DNA of 41,322 nucleotides. It comes from Pseudomonadales bacterium. GTDB taxonomy: Bacteria > Pseudomonadota > Gammaproteobacteria > Pseudomonadales > DC-out160. The DNA is taken from contig JAHRWA010000056.1 of the NCBI GenBank assembly GCA_019090455.1, positions 1-41,322 of the forward strand. The letters run 5' to 3'. Below the pieces are notes generated by a model. That model searched no databases, was not told the DNA's origin, and worked only from the letters and a program-made list of their open reading frames with translations. Below, one piece after another: positions 8,628-22,793 of the stretch; position 1 is the first letter of the stretch; each line of letters begins with the position of its first letter. The translations under genes and the position numbers were made by a program.

Positions 8628-9449
8628 TCACCCCTCATACGCAACACCAGATTGGGATCGAATGTAGCTTAACCACAACCTATCTTTGATCAGTTCGGGC
8701 CGAATTGGCTTCACCACATAATCTGATGCCCCAAGTGCCAACCCCTTCGCAATATCATCTCCGGAAAAGGCCGCAGACAGCACCACGATAGGGATGGATT
8801 TTAAAGCGGGTTGTTGCCTAATCCACTCAATGGCGCGAAATCCGTCTTCATTCTCACCAAACCAAATATCCAACAATATGATTTCAGGTAAGACAGTGGC
8901 AGCGGCCAGCAAGTATTCCTGACAGAGCGGCCATTTGTTTTTCACCCTTATCGTAAAATTATCTTTGAGCACTTCGTATAACAGCGCAACATCTTCTGAA
9001 TTGTCTTCGACCAGCAAGACAGAAAGTGTTTGAGACGCGGCACTGGCTTTACCGCGACATAAGCGGGTGGGTATTCGACTACGATCCCAACCACGTAGAA
9101 CCACAATAATCTTTGCATCAATCACTTGAGGCAAAAGCGGTTTCGCCATGAAATCATCAATCTCGACGTTATTCAGCCATTCTCTCTCCAAATCACCGCG
9201 TAAATTATCTTTGCCTAAGGCGATAATGGGCCGCGACCCTAGTCTCTTCGATTGCCGTATTTTTTGGACTAGACTGAGTCCGAGCCCATGCTCTTGCACA
9301 CAGTCGATTAAAATAATGTCGGGCATTTCATTTTCAATATTCGGTATTGTTGCCACCTTAAAATCAAATGCCACGCAGCTGTGTTGCAAACCACGGCTAA
9401 CAGCTCGCTGTACTATCGGATCATTATCAACGAGAACCACTTTAACCAT
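8628..9449 (-). CDS. Response regulator with two receiver domains and no output domain
   Basis: Two CheY-like receivers are joined by a short linker. The first (residues about 2-125) has VLVDNDP and phospho-acceptor Asp49 in IILIDC. The second (about 140-270) has VLLVEDNSED, IILLDIWFG with the acceptor Asp, VVLSAAF and the VVKPI lysine. No DNA-binding, GGDEF or enzymatic domain follows, so it is likely a phosphorelay intermediate or protein-interaction output. The ATG at 9449 was chosen because GGGAG lies nine bases upstream and the receiver fold starts at once; an ATG at 9479 would add 10 residues. It lies right after the giant hybrid kinase on the same strand, so the kinase HPt is the obvious phosphodonor (inference). 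Confidence 0.85.
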   Translation of the reverse strand: MVKVVLVDNDPIVQRAVSRGLQHSCVAFDFKVATIPNIENEMPDIILIDCVQEHGLGLSLVQKIRQSKRLGSRPIIALGKDNLRGDLEREWLNNVEIDDFMAKPLLPQVIDAKIIVVLRGWDRSRIPTRLCRGKASAASQTLSVLLVEDNSEDVALLYEVLKDNFTIRVKNKWPLCQEYLLAAATVLPEIILLDIWFGENEDGFRAIEWIRQQPALKSIPIVVLSAAFSGDDIAKGLALGASDYVVKPIRPELIKDRLWLSYIRSQSGVAYEG

Positions 9450-9488
9450 AGCTCGCCACTCCCTCTTTTCGAATTTCATTCATTTTCT

Positions 9489-14957
<5,469 letters not shown>

Positions 14958-15047
14958 CCGGTTTTATCACCTTGCCTTACCCAGCTGACATCCAACGAAC
15001 CCTCGATACACACTCACCTGCCCTCATAAACAAAAAATCATCTTCGA

Positions 15048-15053
15048 TATAAT
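15048..15053 (+). promoter_or_regulatory. Candidate -10 element upstream of the LysR gene
   Basis: A TATAAT hexamer lies about 95 bases before the LysR start in the divergent intergenic region (14958-15146). No good -35 match is found at the right distance, so this is only a candidate; an activator-dependent promoter would fit. Confidence 0.3.
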
Positions 15054-15146
15054 AGCATTCATTGGCTAAAATTAGTTCAACAGCATGTTATCCGGCAGAC
15101 CGCCTAGCCACAACCAGCCAAATTGGACTATTGAAGGGTAAACTCA

Positions 15147-16076
15147 TTGCTTTCTAATTTAAGAAACAAAGACTTAAACGCGTTACTTCACCTACATGCT
15201 CTCATGGAAGAACGCAGTGTTACCAAGGCGGCTGCACGCCTAAATCTATCACAGAGCACCGTAAGCAATACTCTATCGCGACTGCGTACCAATTTAGATG
15301 ATCTACTGTTTTACAATAAATCGCGGCAGATGGTCCCCACTCCCAGAGCGATACAATTTTACGATGCAATCAAACCGGCTCTAGACATCATCAGCAATGC
15401 CTATCAACAAGCCGATGGCTTCGATTACGATTTAGAAGAAAAAAGTTATAACATTGGTGTCACAGATTATTTTCAAAGTGTGGTAACCAAGCGTTTATTG
15501 GATATTGTGAATTCCATTGCGCCTCACATACACCTTAATTTTGTCAATATTCCCAGCTGCGCGCATCCTCAATTAGTCTACCAAGGCGTCCTCCAGTCCC
15601 TTAAGGATGGCGCGCTGGACATTGTGATACATCATGATAACGAGCTGTTTGGTGATGCTGAATTTGAAAAGGAAGAACTATTGGTGGACCAGTGGATCTT
15701 CGTAGCGAAGGGAAACATTCAAACAATTAGTCAGAACGAAAGTGATCGGGAGATTCGACCTCACGTAAATACAGGGTTAGAAGAAGTCGATATTTTGGTG
15801 GAAGAGGCTCTGCCGAATAGCCGAAAACTGGCATCCATATCGACATTTAATGAAATACCCAACATTGTTCTGACGAATAATTATATCGGCATCATTCCGA
15901 AACTCGTCATCGCCAATTCGATATTATCCATTCCCGCTTTGAGCTGGTCTTATCCGCCGTTCGACATTCCCAAGTTCAAGCTGTATCAGTTCTGGTCCTA
16001 TAACGCCAAAACCGACAACTCCATCGAATTTCTTCGAGAAGTCATCGCTGATACCTGTGGGCAATTTAGAACTTAA
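15147..16076 (+). CDS. LysR-family transcriptional regulator
   Basis: The 309-residue protein has the LysR winged helix-turn-helix at residues about 8-66 (LNALLHLHALMEERSVTKAA followed by RLNLSQSTVSNTLSRLR) and a periplasmic-binding-like effector domain after it, at the usual family length. It binds DNA as a dimer or tetramer and responds to an unknown small ligand. The first codon is TTG at 15147, supported by GAAGGG at 15133-15138 and by the fact that the helix-turn-helix begins at once. It is divergent from the hybrid kinase gene and convergent with the RND efflux operon, with only 13 bases between stops. It could control the efflux operon, whose promoter lies about 4 kb away, but there is no direct proof. 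Confidence 0.93.
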   Translation: MLSNLRNKDLNALLHLHALMEERSVTKAAARLNLSQSTVSNTLSRLRTNLDDLLFYNKSRQMVPTPRAIQFYDAIKPALDIISNAYQQADGFDYDLEEKSYNIGVTDYFQSVVTKRLLDIVNSIAPHIHLNFVNIPSCAHPQLVYQGVLQSLKDGALDIVIHHDNELFGDAEFEKEELLVDQWIFVAKGNIQTISQNESDREIRPHVNTGLEEVDILVEEALPNSRKLASISTFNEIPNIVLTNNYIGIIPKLVIANSILSIPALSWSYPPFDIPKFKLYQFWSYNAKTDNSIEFLREVIADTCGQFRT

Positions 16077-16089
16077 AAAGTACTACAGT

Positions 16090-19000
16090 TTAGGAAAAAC
16101 TGGGCGTGTATCGAGCCACTCTTTGTAAACCATGCTCCACTAAAGAATAGACTGCGGGTACCGCCACTAGCGTCAACAAGGTTGAACTTATCATTCCACC
16201 GATTACCGCAACGGCTAAGGGTGCATTGGTCTCAGATCCTTCTCCCATGCCGACAGCCGCCGGTATCATGGTGAGAATAACCGTCAGTGAGGTCATGAGT
16301 ACGGGGCGCAATCGTATGGGACAAGCTTCAAGCAAAGCCTCATTTATCGACCTACCCTGATCTCGCAACTGATTGGTTAGGTCGATTAGTAGAATTGAGT
16401 TTTTGGCTACTAACCCCACTAACAATACCAAACCAATCATTGAATAAATATTCAGTGAGTGATCGGCCATCCACAATGCAAACACACCACCAATGACAGC
16501 CAACGGCTGGGCTACCATCACTATAAATGGCTGAATAAACGAATTGAATTGGCTGGCTAACGTCATGTAGATCAAAATCATACCCGTAAGAAAGGCGAAT
16601 TTGATATAACCTGCCGTTTGACTAAAGGATTTAGCACGGCCAATAAGTTCAACTTGGTAGCCTGAAGGCAAAAGTTTTTCAGCCTCACCTAACACGATAA
16701 TTGCGGCATCACCCTCTGGGATTTTAGGTGTCGCATAAAAGGTGGCTGCATACTGCAAATTGTATCGCCCGATGGAAGCTGCCCCCAAACCTGATTCGAA
16801 ATCGACAACGTTATCCAATCTAACCAGCTGATTGGATTGGTTCCTTAAATAGATACGACTGATTTCCGTTTCATGGGTCACCGATCCTTTCTGCGCTTTC
16901 AGCCGTATGGGGTAGCGCTCGCCGTCTCCCGGTTCATCGTTATATTTAGCGACGTCCATGCCCCCCACTAACACACGCAATGCTTGCCCAACAGACACGG
17001 GGTCCAGTCCCATATCTTTTATTTTTTCTCTATTGGGGATCAGTTTCAGTTCAGGCATATTCAGCTGCAAGTTAGTGTCCAACGGTCCAATGGCCGGTAT
17101 TTTCTGTAATTTTTCTCGCAACTTGTCAGACATAACTGCCACTTTTTCTAGGCTAGGCCCTTTGAGAACAAACTGCAGTGGCTCCCCTCTTAACCCACCC
17201 ACTGACGGTACAGCAGTAGCAAATGCTTGGACGCCAGGTAGAGTCGCAAGATCCGCTCGAATTTTCTCAACGATTTTCGTCTGATGCATCTCACGCTCAC
17301 TTTTCGGCTTGAGACTGACATAGATTTCACCTTGATTGACTTGGCCTCTTTCTCCCGCTCCAATGGTACTGAATAATCCATAAATATTTTCATCACGCTT
17401 TAATAGTTCTTCGACTATTTTTAGCTGATCTCGAGTGTAGTCAATACTAGAACCTAAGGGCGCTTTAATCGTGACAAGAAAACGAGATTGGTCTGGCGCT
17501 GGCATAAACTCCTTACCCAATTGACTCATAAACCAACCGCTAGAATAGACAATAGCAATCGCGGCAACAATGACGAGTACCCGACTACTTATCACTTTTC
17601 CAAGCACCATTTGATACAGGTTATCCATTTTTTCAAAAACAGAGTTTAAAACCTGATAAGTGCGGCCATGACTTTTTTGAATTCGCAGATAACGTGCGCA
17701 CAACATGGGAGTCAAAGTGACCGATACAATTAACGAAATGACGACGCCAAATATAACAACCACCGCAAAGGCACCGATGAACCGACTAATAATGCCTTCC
17801 ATAAAAGCAACAGCACCAAATAAAGAAACCAAGGTTAATGTCGATGCCAGTATGGCGAACATCACTTGATTGGTACCTTGAGTCGCATTTTCAGTAGGAT
17901 CGACATCGGGGTTTTCTTCCATATGCCGATATATGTTCTCCAAAACAACAATTGCATCATCCACCACAACCCCAATAAGTAGCAGCAGCCCGAGCATCGT
18001 CATAACATTAAAGGTATAACCAATAAAATAAATGGCGGTGATTGCACCCAGCAGGGAAACGGGGATAGCAGTGGCGACGATCACGGTAGATCGCAGACTT
18101 GTTAGAAATAACCACACCACTAATGCAGCTAATATTGTTCCTTCGTACAGATGACCTTTCAGACCACTAATAATAGCCTGTATAAAACTCGCATCATCTA
18201 CTACGATATTCAGTTTGATTCCAGGAGGAAGGTCAGGCAATAATTCATTGTTAAGTCGTCGCTTAACTTCTTCGATAATCGCCACGGTGTTGGAACCTGA
18301 AATTTTCATCAGCCCTAGTCCAACTGCAGGCTGACCATTAAAGCTCGCGAACTTCCTAAAGTCCTCGAGCCCATCCTCTATCGTGGCAACCTCATGTAAA
18401 TAGACCGGTAAATTTTGTCGATAACTCACGATAAGATTTTTTAACTCATCCAAATTATGATATTCAAGATCTAGCTTAAGTTGTTCCTCTCTCTCTGGTC
18501 CTACTAAAAAACCACCGGGCAATTTAATATGCTCGCGTTTAAAAGCGCCCACTACATCATCAACCACAATGCTCAATCCCGCCATTCTCTGTATATCTAA
18601 TTCCACTCGAATGGTGCGTTCGCGTTCACCGGCAATGATTATATTTCCAAGACCACTGACGGTTTCCAGACGTTTTTTGACGACATTTTTTGCGTATAAA
18701 TTTAATTGCTGTAGGGTGCGATCTCCTTCCAAAGACAGCCACATGATGGGTGTTCCACCGACTTTGATCTTTTTTACAATGGGCGTTTCAACATTGTCGG
18801 GTAATAGACGAGTCGCCTCGTTGATTTTTCCCTGCATTTCATTGAACGCCACATCAATATCTTTAGATAAATGAAAACGAACGGTGATTACCGAAACCCC
18901 TGGCAATGACGACGACATAATATCTTCAACACCCGCAATACTATTCACCGCAGCTTCAATAATATTGGTAACCGAAGCATCAACAATTGAGGGTGCGCCG

Positions 19001-19158
19001 CCTGGCAGTACAGTAGAAACAGAAAGCATGGGGAACTCCATTTCTGGCCGTTCATCTAATCCAATCCGGTCATAGCTAATCACTCCAAAAAGAATGAATA
19101 CGAAACTCAACATATAGGTCAGAACATGGTGGCGTATAGAAAACGCTGGGATATTCAT
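16090..19158 (-). CDS. RND-family efflux inner-membrane transporter (AcrB-like)
   Basis: The 1022-residue protein has the full two-fold repeated RND layout: an N-terminal membrane helix, a large periplasmic loop, a helix cluster, a second periplasmic loop and a second helix cluster. The proton-relay aspartates appear in GVVVDDAIVVLENIYRHM in the first cluster, and the second cluster has GLVAKNSILLIDLTNQLRDQG. It belongs to the drug/hydrophobe exporter (HAE1-like) group, driven by proton motive force, working with a membrane-fusion protein and an outer-membrane channel. Its start overlaps the end of the fusion-protein gene by four bases (ATGA), so they are co-translated. No TolC-like gene is in the window, so a channel encoded elsewhere is needed. 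The substrate is unknown. Confidence 0.96.
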   Translation of the reverse strand: MNIPAFSIRHHVLTYMLSFVFILFGVISYDRIGLDERPEMEFPMLSVSTVLPGGAPSIVDASVTNIIEAAVNSIAGVEDIMSSSLPGVSVITVRFHLSKDIDVAFNEMQGKINEATRLLPDNVETPIVKKIKVGGTPIMWLSLEGDRTLQQLNLYAKNVVKKRLETVSGLGNIIIAGERERTIRVELDIQRMAGLSIVVDDVVGAFKREHIKLPGGFLVGPEREEQLKLDLEYHNLDELKNLIVSYRQNLPVYLHEVATIEDGLEDFRKFASFNGQPAVGLGLMKISGSNTVAIIEEVKRRLNNELLPDLPPGIKLNIVVDDASFIQAIISGLKGHLYEGTILAALVVWLFLTSLRSTVIVATAIPVSLLGAITAIYFIGYTFNVMTMLGLLLLIGVVVDDAIVVLENIYRHMEENPDVDPTENATQGTNQVMFAILASTLTLVSLFGAVAFMEGIISRFIGAFAVVVIFGVVISLIVSVTLTPMLCARYLRIQKSHGRTYQVLNSVFEKMDNLYQMVLGKVISSRVLVIVAAIAIVYSSGWFMSQLGKEFMPAPDQSRFLVTIKAPLGSSIDYTRDQLKIVEELLKRDENIYGLFSTIGAGERGQVNQGEIYVSLKPKSEREMHQTKIVEKIRADLATLPGVQAFATAVPSVGGLRGEPLQFVLKGPSLEKVAVMSDKLREKLQKIPAIGPLDTNLQLNMPELKLIPNREKIKDMGLDPVSVGQALRVLVGGMDVAKYNDEPGDGERYPIRLKAQKGSVTHETEISRIYLRNQSNQLVRLDNVVDFESGLGAASIGRYNLQYAATFYATPKIPEGDAAIIVLGEAEKLLPSGYQVELIGRAKSFSQTAGYIKFAFLTGMILIYMTLASQFNSFIQPFIVMVAQPLAVIGGVFALWMADHSLNIYSMIGLVLLVGLVAKNSILLIDLTNQLRDQGRSINEALLEACPIRLRPVLMTSLTVILTMIPAAVGMGEGSETNAPLAVAVIGGMISSTLLTLVAVPAVYSLVEHGLQRVARYTPSFS

Positions 19159-20264
19159 AATGAACTTCCCACGACACTAATTTTTGCACCATCGGTCAAC
19201 CACGCCGCACCTTCCAGAACAATTGAGTCCCCAACTTCAACGCCTTTTACGATCTCAACGACTCCTTCCTGCTTAAACCCAACAGTGACGAGTTGCGCTG
19301 TAACTCTGTCTTCAATGACACGGTAGACAACGACACCAGCGGGACGTTGAATTAAGGCTCTTTCGGGTACAGCAACAGCACCAGCATGTTCTTCCAAAAT
19401 GACTTTAGCGGTAACACTGGCACCGGGTAACCAATTTTCCGTATTTTCAAAATCAACCAACGCTTGTAATGCTCTACTCCCCTCCTCCAGCATCGGACGT
19501 AAACTTGTGACCTTCCCCGTGGTCATTCTTTTTCCTTTAATCAATTCTACTTGCATACCAGTTTCAACAGAATCGACTAATGTCTCGGGAAAAAAGAGTC
19601 GAGCGCGTAATTTACCCGTTGCCACAATATGAAATAACAAGGTCCCTGATCTCACATAATCCCCTTGAGAAATGGATCGCTGTTGAATTACGCCTGCTAC
19701 CGGACTGGTAATTTTTGTGTGGGATAAGTGGTATCGAGCCCTTTTCAATTTAGATTTTGCACTTCTTAATTCGGCTTGGAATTGCTTTAAAACCGTAACA
19801 GCGTCATCGACTACTGCTTGAGAAATCATTTTCTTTCTCATTAACTCTTTATTTCTTCTGATAACTCGATTCTGGTTTTCAACCAAAACTTCCATTCGTT
19901 GAATACTCGCATTGGCACTTTCTTCCTCGATTTTAAACGCCGCATCTTCTAGCTCAGCAAGCAATTGGCCAGCTGCAACAGCCTGCCCCTCATCGACCTC
20001 AATGCTTTGTACTTCAGCCGAAACTTTGGCTGCGATATGAGGAGCGCTGTGACTTTCGATGCTACCCCTTACATCAGTGATCAAGACCATTGTTTTTTCT
20101 ATTGCTTGGACGACACTAACGGGGCTGACCTTTGCAATAGATGCCTCATTTTCTGACTCTCCAATGGCAGAACCACTAATAAAGAGCAAAAAAAGAACTC
20201 GGCATACTGAGGGCCGACAAGATTGAGAGAATGGAATAACTCTCTGTAAATTTTGTTTGTACAT
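19155..20264 (-). CDS. RND efflux membrane-fusion (periplasmic adaptor) protein
   Basis: This 369-residue AcrA/HlyD-type adaptor has an N-terminal hydrophobic export segment (VLFLLFISGSAIG, about residues 22-35), a lipoyl half-motif (AEVQSIEVDEGQAVAAGQLL), an alpha-helical hairpin (about 95-160), the second lipoyl half (ITSPVAGVIQQRSISQGDYV) and a beta-barrel (RARLFFPETLVDSVETGM). The ATG at 20264 was chosen because it has GGAAG nine bases upstream and lies downstream of the predicted promoter; an upstream in-frame start at 20396 would sit before the -35 box. It links the inner-membrane pump to an outer-membrane channel. There is no lipobox cysteine at the end of the signal, so it may be membrane-anchored or freely periplasmic. 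Confidence 0.93.
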   Translation of the reverse strand: MYKQNLQRVIPFSQSCRPSVCRVLFLLFISGSAIGESENEASIAKVSPVSVVQAIEKTMVLITDVRGSIESHSAPHIAAKVSAEVQSIEVDEGQAVAAGQLLAELEDAAFKIEEESANASIQRMEVLVENQNRVIRRNKELMRKKMISQAVVDDAVTVLKQFQAELRSAKSKLKRARYHLSHTKITSPVAGVIQQRSISQGDYVRSGTLLFHIVATGKLRARLFFPETLVDSVETGMQVELIKGKRMTTGKVTSLRPMLEEGSRALQALVDFENTENWLPGASVTAKVILEEHAGAVAVPERALIQRPAGVVVYRVIEDRVTAQLVTVGFKQEGVVEIVKGVEVGDSIVLEGAAWLTDGAKISVVGSSL

Positions 20265-20352
20265 GATAAATACTTCCGTGGCTGGGTCTGCAGGTGCGCC
20301 AAAGGTGTGTGAAAAACACCAATCTACGGCGAAACACAATAATTGTTCATAA

Positions 20353-20388
20353 AGCAATCGATTATAGAGCGATTGATCATTAAACCAA
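20353..20388 (-). promoter_or_regulatory. Predicted promoter of the RND operon with overlapping inverted-repeat operator
   Basis: On the minus strand a perfect TATAAT (plus coordinates 20361-20366) is preceded by TTGGTT (20383-20388) at 16 bases. The -10 lies in the spacer of a 6-9-6 inverted repeat, CAATCG (20355-20360) and CGATTG (20370-20375). A protein bound there would block RNA polymerase, as expected for an efflux repressor or a LysR/TetR-type site. Transcription should begin near 20354, leaving a leader of about 90 bases. Confidence 0.55.
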
Positions 20389-20564
20389 TAGGTCATCCAG
20401 ACAATAAAACGACTGTATGAAACGCTCGGTAGAGTATTGTACTAATACCCTAATAATCAAGGGGGTTATACAGTTAATATACCAAAGAATAGGGAATGAG
20501 CTTGATTATTTGGCACCCAACGGCCAAGAGATTAACAGATAGTATTCGGTGTCCAAGAAAACAA

Positions 20565-20580
20565 ATAAAAGGCCTTTTAT
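20565..20580. other. Perfect 16-bp palindrome at the 3' end of the receiver gene
   Basis: ATAAAAGGCCTTTTAT reads the same on both strands and contains the stop codon of the receiver-only gene. With no loop it is a poor terminator hairpin; it may be a protein site or chance. Confidence 0.4.
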
Positions 20581-20951
20581 GTTTCCAATGCACTGGATAG
20601 CGCATTGAGCAGGTCCTTCTGAAGAAAGGGTTTTCTTAAGATGGCATAGGCCCCAAACTTCTTGGCTGGCTCCAAATAATCATCTCCAAATCGGCCTCCT
20701 CCGCTAACAATAATAACGGGGATATCTTGCTCTCTGAGCTGTAATAGCAATTCCAAGCCGTCCTTCTCTGGCATGTACACATCGGTAACAACGGCATCGA
20801 TTTTTCTGGATTCAAGTACACTATCAGCTTCAACACCATCTTTAGCGCTATAAACCTGATAATCAATATTGATGTTAATCATATCTTCCAACATTGCTAG
20901 ATAATAAGGCTCATCATCTACTACTAATATGTGCTTCAAATTAAACTTCAC
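20577..20951 (-). CDS. Single-domain (CheY-like) response regulator
   Basis: A stand-alone receiver of 124 residues has the acidic pocket VVDDEP near residues 10-14, phospho-acceptor Asp57 in VVTDVYMP, the switch serine in VIIVSGGG and the conserved lysine in LRKPF. No output domain is present, so it acts through protein contacts, for example on a motor, kinase or another regulator. The start used is GTG at 20951; a TTG four codons later has a better-spaced GGAG and may be the true start. No kinase is adjacent, and the upstream neighbour on this strand is far away, so its partner is unknown. The gene precedes the RND operon on the same strand, but a separate promoter lies between them. Confidence 0.85.
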   Translation of the reverse strand: MKFNLKHILVVDDEPYYLAMLEDMININIDYQVYSAKDGVEADSVLESRKIDAVVTDVYMPEKDGLELLLQLREQDIPVIIVSGGGRFGDDYLEPAKKFGAYAILRKPFLQKDLLNALSSALET

Positions 20952-21452
20952 TCCGCACTGAGTTACCCACTGACATTGTCATAAATCCAACCACCCGTTA
21001 AGGATCCACCCTCTGATTTGTATTTAAATTTAGAGCTTATTTCTCAACTATAGACTAATTCTTTAACAACTGGTTTGACGCGACCAACCGATCAATTTAG
21101 GACTACCAAGGAGTAAATGAGTTCGGTAAAACCCAAGCTTTTCAAGAACGAAACAATTTACCTGTGACTCGCATATAGCCTTACATTCAATTGCTTAGCC
21201 CCTTTTTTTAGCAGCAATCTCGCTGTTTACCACAATCCAAATGCACAACCTATCTACCAATGGGTTTGATGATTATCATTCTCGTATCACCTAAAAATGT
21301 TGATTAATTGACAACACACAGTTTATTATCCCCATCGAAATTATGCGACGCACCTTAGAGCCATCATTGAGATTTCATCGGCCTAGTTTCTATCTTGCAA
21401 ACTGTATATATGTTCACTTACCTATTTATTTGATGAGGCTTTCGAGGACCAA
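20952..21452. other. 501-bp non-coding gap; contains one Fur-box-like site
   Basis: No convincing gene or RNA structure is seen. A 19-base stretch at 21265-21283 matches the Fur consensus at about 14 positions and has the palindromic core ATGATTATCAT (21269-21279). A 16-codon frame at 21117-21167 follows an AAGGAG but with only three bases of spacing, so it is not called. Confidence 0.35.
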
Positions 21453-22691
21453 ATGGAGCTGTTGACTGCGTTTTTTGATCAAGAAGATTTAGTGTATTAC
21501 CTCTTAATTCCAGTTTTCAGCAGTATCGTTGGTTGGGCTACTAATTTTGTGGGTATCAAAATGATGTTCGCGCCAATCGAATTTATCGGTATCAAGCCTA
21601 TTTTTGGGTGGCAAGGTATCGTACCGGCCAGGGCAGAGAAATTTGCGCGATTGCAAATGGAGCAAGTAGAAAAAATAATCGATTTCCAAGAAATACTCGG
21701 CCGCATAGACCCTGAAGAAATAACACAAATCATTCGCCCTGGCATGAGGCAACTCGCCGAAGAAATAACCAACGAAGTCATTGGTGATAGTCTTCCCTTT
21801 GCTTGGGAAAACACCCCCCGTTTTATTAAAAACCGCTTCTATAATCGACTAGATCGCGATTTCCCCAAGTTATTCGAAGCAATCTATAGCGATATTCTCG
21901 GTAATTTTGATTCTATGTTTGATGCCAAGGCAATGGTGATCGATAAGCTGACAACCGATAAGCAAATCTTGGTCGATATGACCTATACAACAGCACACAA
22001 AGAGTTGGGATTTCTCGTTAAATCGGGTCTCTATTTTGGGTTTCTATTCGGCATCGTACAAATGATTCTATGGTACCTCTTCCCTACCGCTTGGTACGTT
22101 TTACCCATCGGTGGTTTTTTTGTTGGGTATCTAACAAACTGGATTGCGGTGAAATTGATGTTTCACCCTTTAGATCCGATAAAAATTGGCCCATTTACGC
22201 TACATGGCTTATTCCTCAAAAGAAAAAATGAAGTCGCACACGACTACGCCCGAGCCATGACTACGTCCGTACTCAACCCACACAGTATCGCTGAATATGT
22301 CATGAAAAGTGCCGCGGCCGACAAGATATACGCCCTAGTCAATCGTCACATTAAAAAGACAATTGATGGCCTCGTCGGTATTGGCAAACCTATCGTTCTT
22401 GCCACTATGGGAACCCAAAATTATATTGATATGAAAAACTCGGTTCTTGGTCGGATATCGGGAAACACCTGGAATTTACCCAGCTCAATAAATGACGGTA
22501 TTGTTTATACAGAACAAGCTTTGGGTATAGAACAAGAAATTGTCGAACAAATGAAAAAATTCACTTCTTTGGAGTTTGATGGATTTGTTAGACCCATATT
22601 TGAAGAAGATGAATGGATACTTTATGCAGTGGGTGGAGCCTTGGGTTTCTTGGCCGGCTGGGCACAATTTGCCATCATGTTTGCAAGCTAG
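21453..22691 (+). CDS. DUF445 family membrane protein
   Basis: The 412-residue protein fits the DUF445 (YheB-like) family. It has an N-terminal membrane helix with GWATNFVGIKMMFAP, an inner pair of helices (about 185-235) that repeats the theme as GYLTNWIAVKLMFHP, and a C-terminal helix (AVGGALGFLAGWAQF). The twin (T/A)TN-(I/V)-(A/G)-(I/V)-K-(L/M)MF motifs are the family hallmark. The long soluble parts between them are helical and charged. It is an inner-membrane protein; the family has no settled function. GAGGA lies close upstream of the ATG. The gene is alone, convergent with the DHH gene, after a 500-bp non-coding gap. Confidence 0.88.
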   Translation: MELLTAFFDQEDLVYYLLIPVFSSIVGWATNFVGIKMMFAPIEFIGIKPIFGWQGIVPARAEKFARLQMEQVEKIIDFQEILGRIDPEEITQIIRPGMRQLAEEITNEVIGDSLPFAWENTPRFIKNRFYNRLDRDFPKLFEAIYSDILGNFDSMFDAKAMVIDKLTTDKQILVDMTYTTAHKELGFLVKSGLYFGFLFGIVQMILWYLFPTAWYVLPIGGFFVGYLTNWIAVKLMFHPLDPIKIGPFTLHGLFLKRKNEVAHDYARAMTTSVLNPHSIAEYVMKSAAADKIYALVNRHIKKTIDGLVGIGKPIVLATMGTQNYIDMKNSVLGRISGNTWNLPSSINDGIVYTEQALGIEQEIVEQMKKFTSLEFDGFVRPIFEEDEWILYAVGGALGFLAGWAQFAIMFAS

Positions 22692-22762
22692 TTAAGTTTG
22701 CAAGCTTACAGCTTACCCCTACATACATGCCTCCCGCATTTCCCAACAGAGCCCATAAGCAT

Positions 22763-22793
22763 ATAAATTAAGAGTAACCAGCTCTTAATTTAT
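22763..22793. terminator. 12-bp AT-rich hairpin between convergent genes
   Basis: ATAAATTAAGAG (22763-22774) pairs perfectly with CTCTTAATTTAT (22782-22793) around a 7-base loop. It overlaps the 3' end of the DHH gene and could end transcription from both sides. Confidence 0.5.

Noticed and set aside
20265..20396. Longer N-terminus for the RND adaptor protein
   Set aside because: The extra 44 residues lie upstream of or across the predicted promoter and before a normal export signal with a good ribosome-binding site.
21117..21167. 16-codon frame preceded by AAGGAG
   Set aside because: Spacing to the ATG is only three bases, the peptide has no recognisable property, and one short frame in 500 bases is expected by chance.
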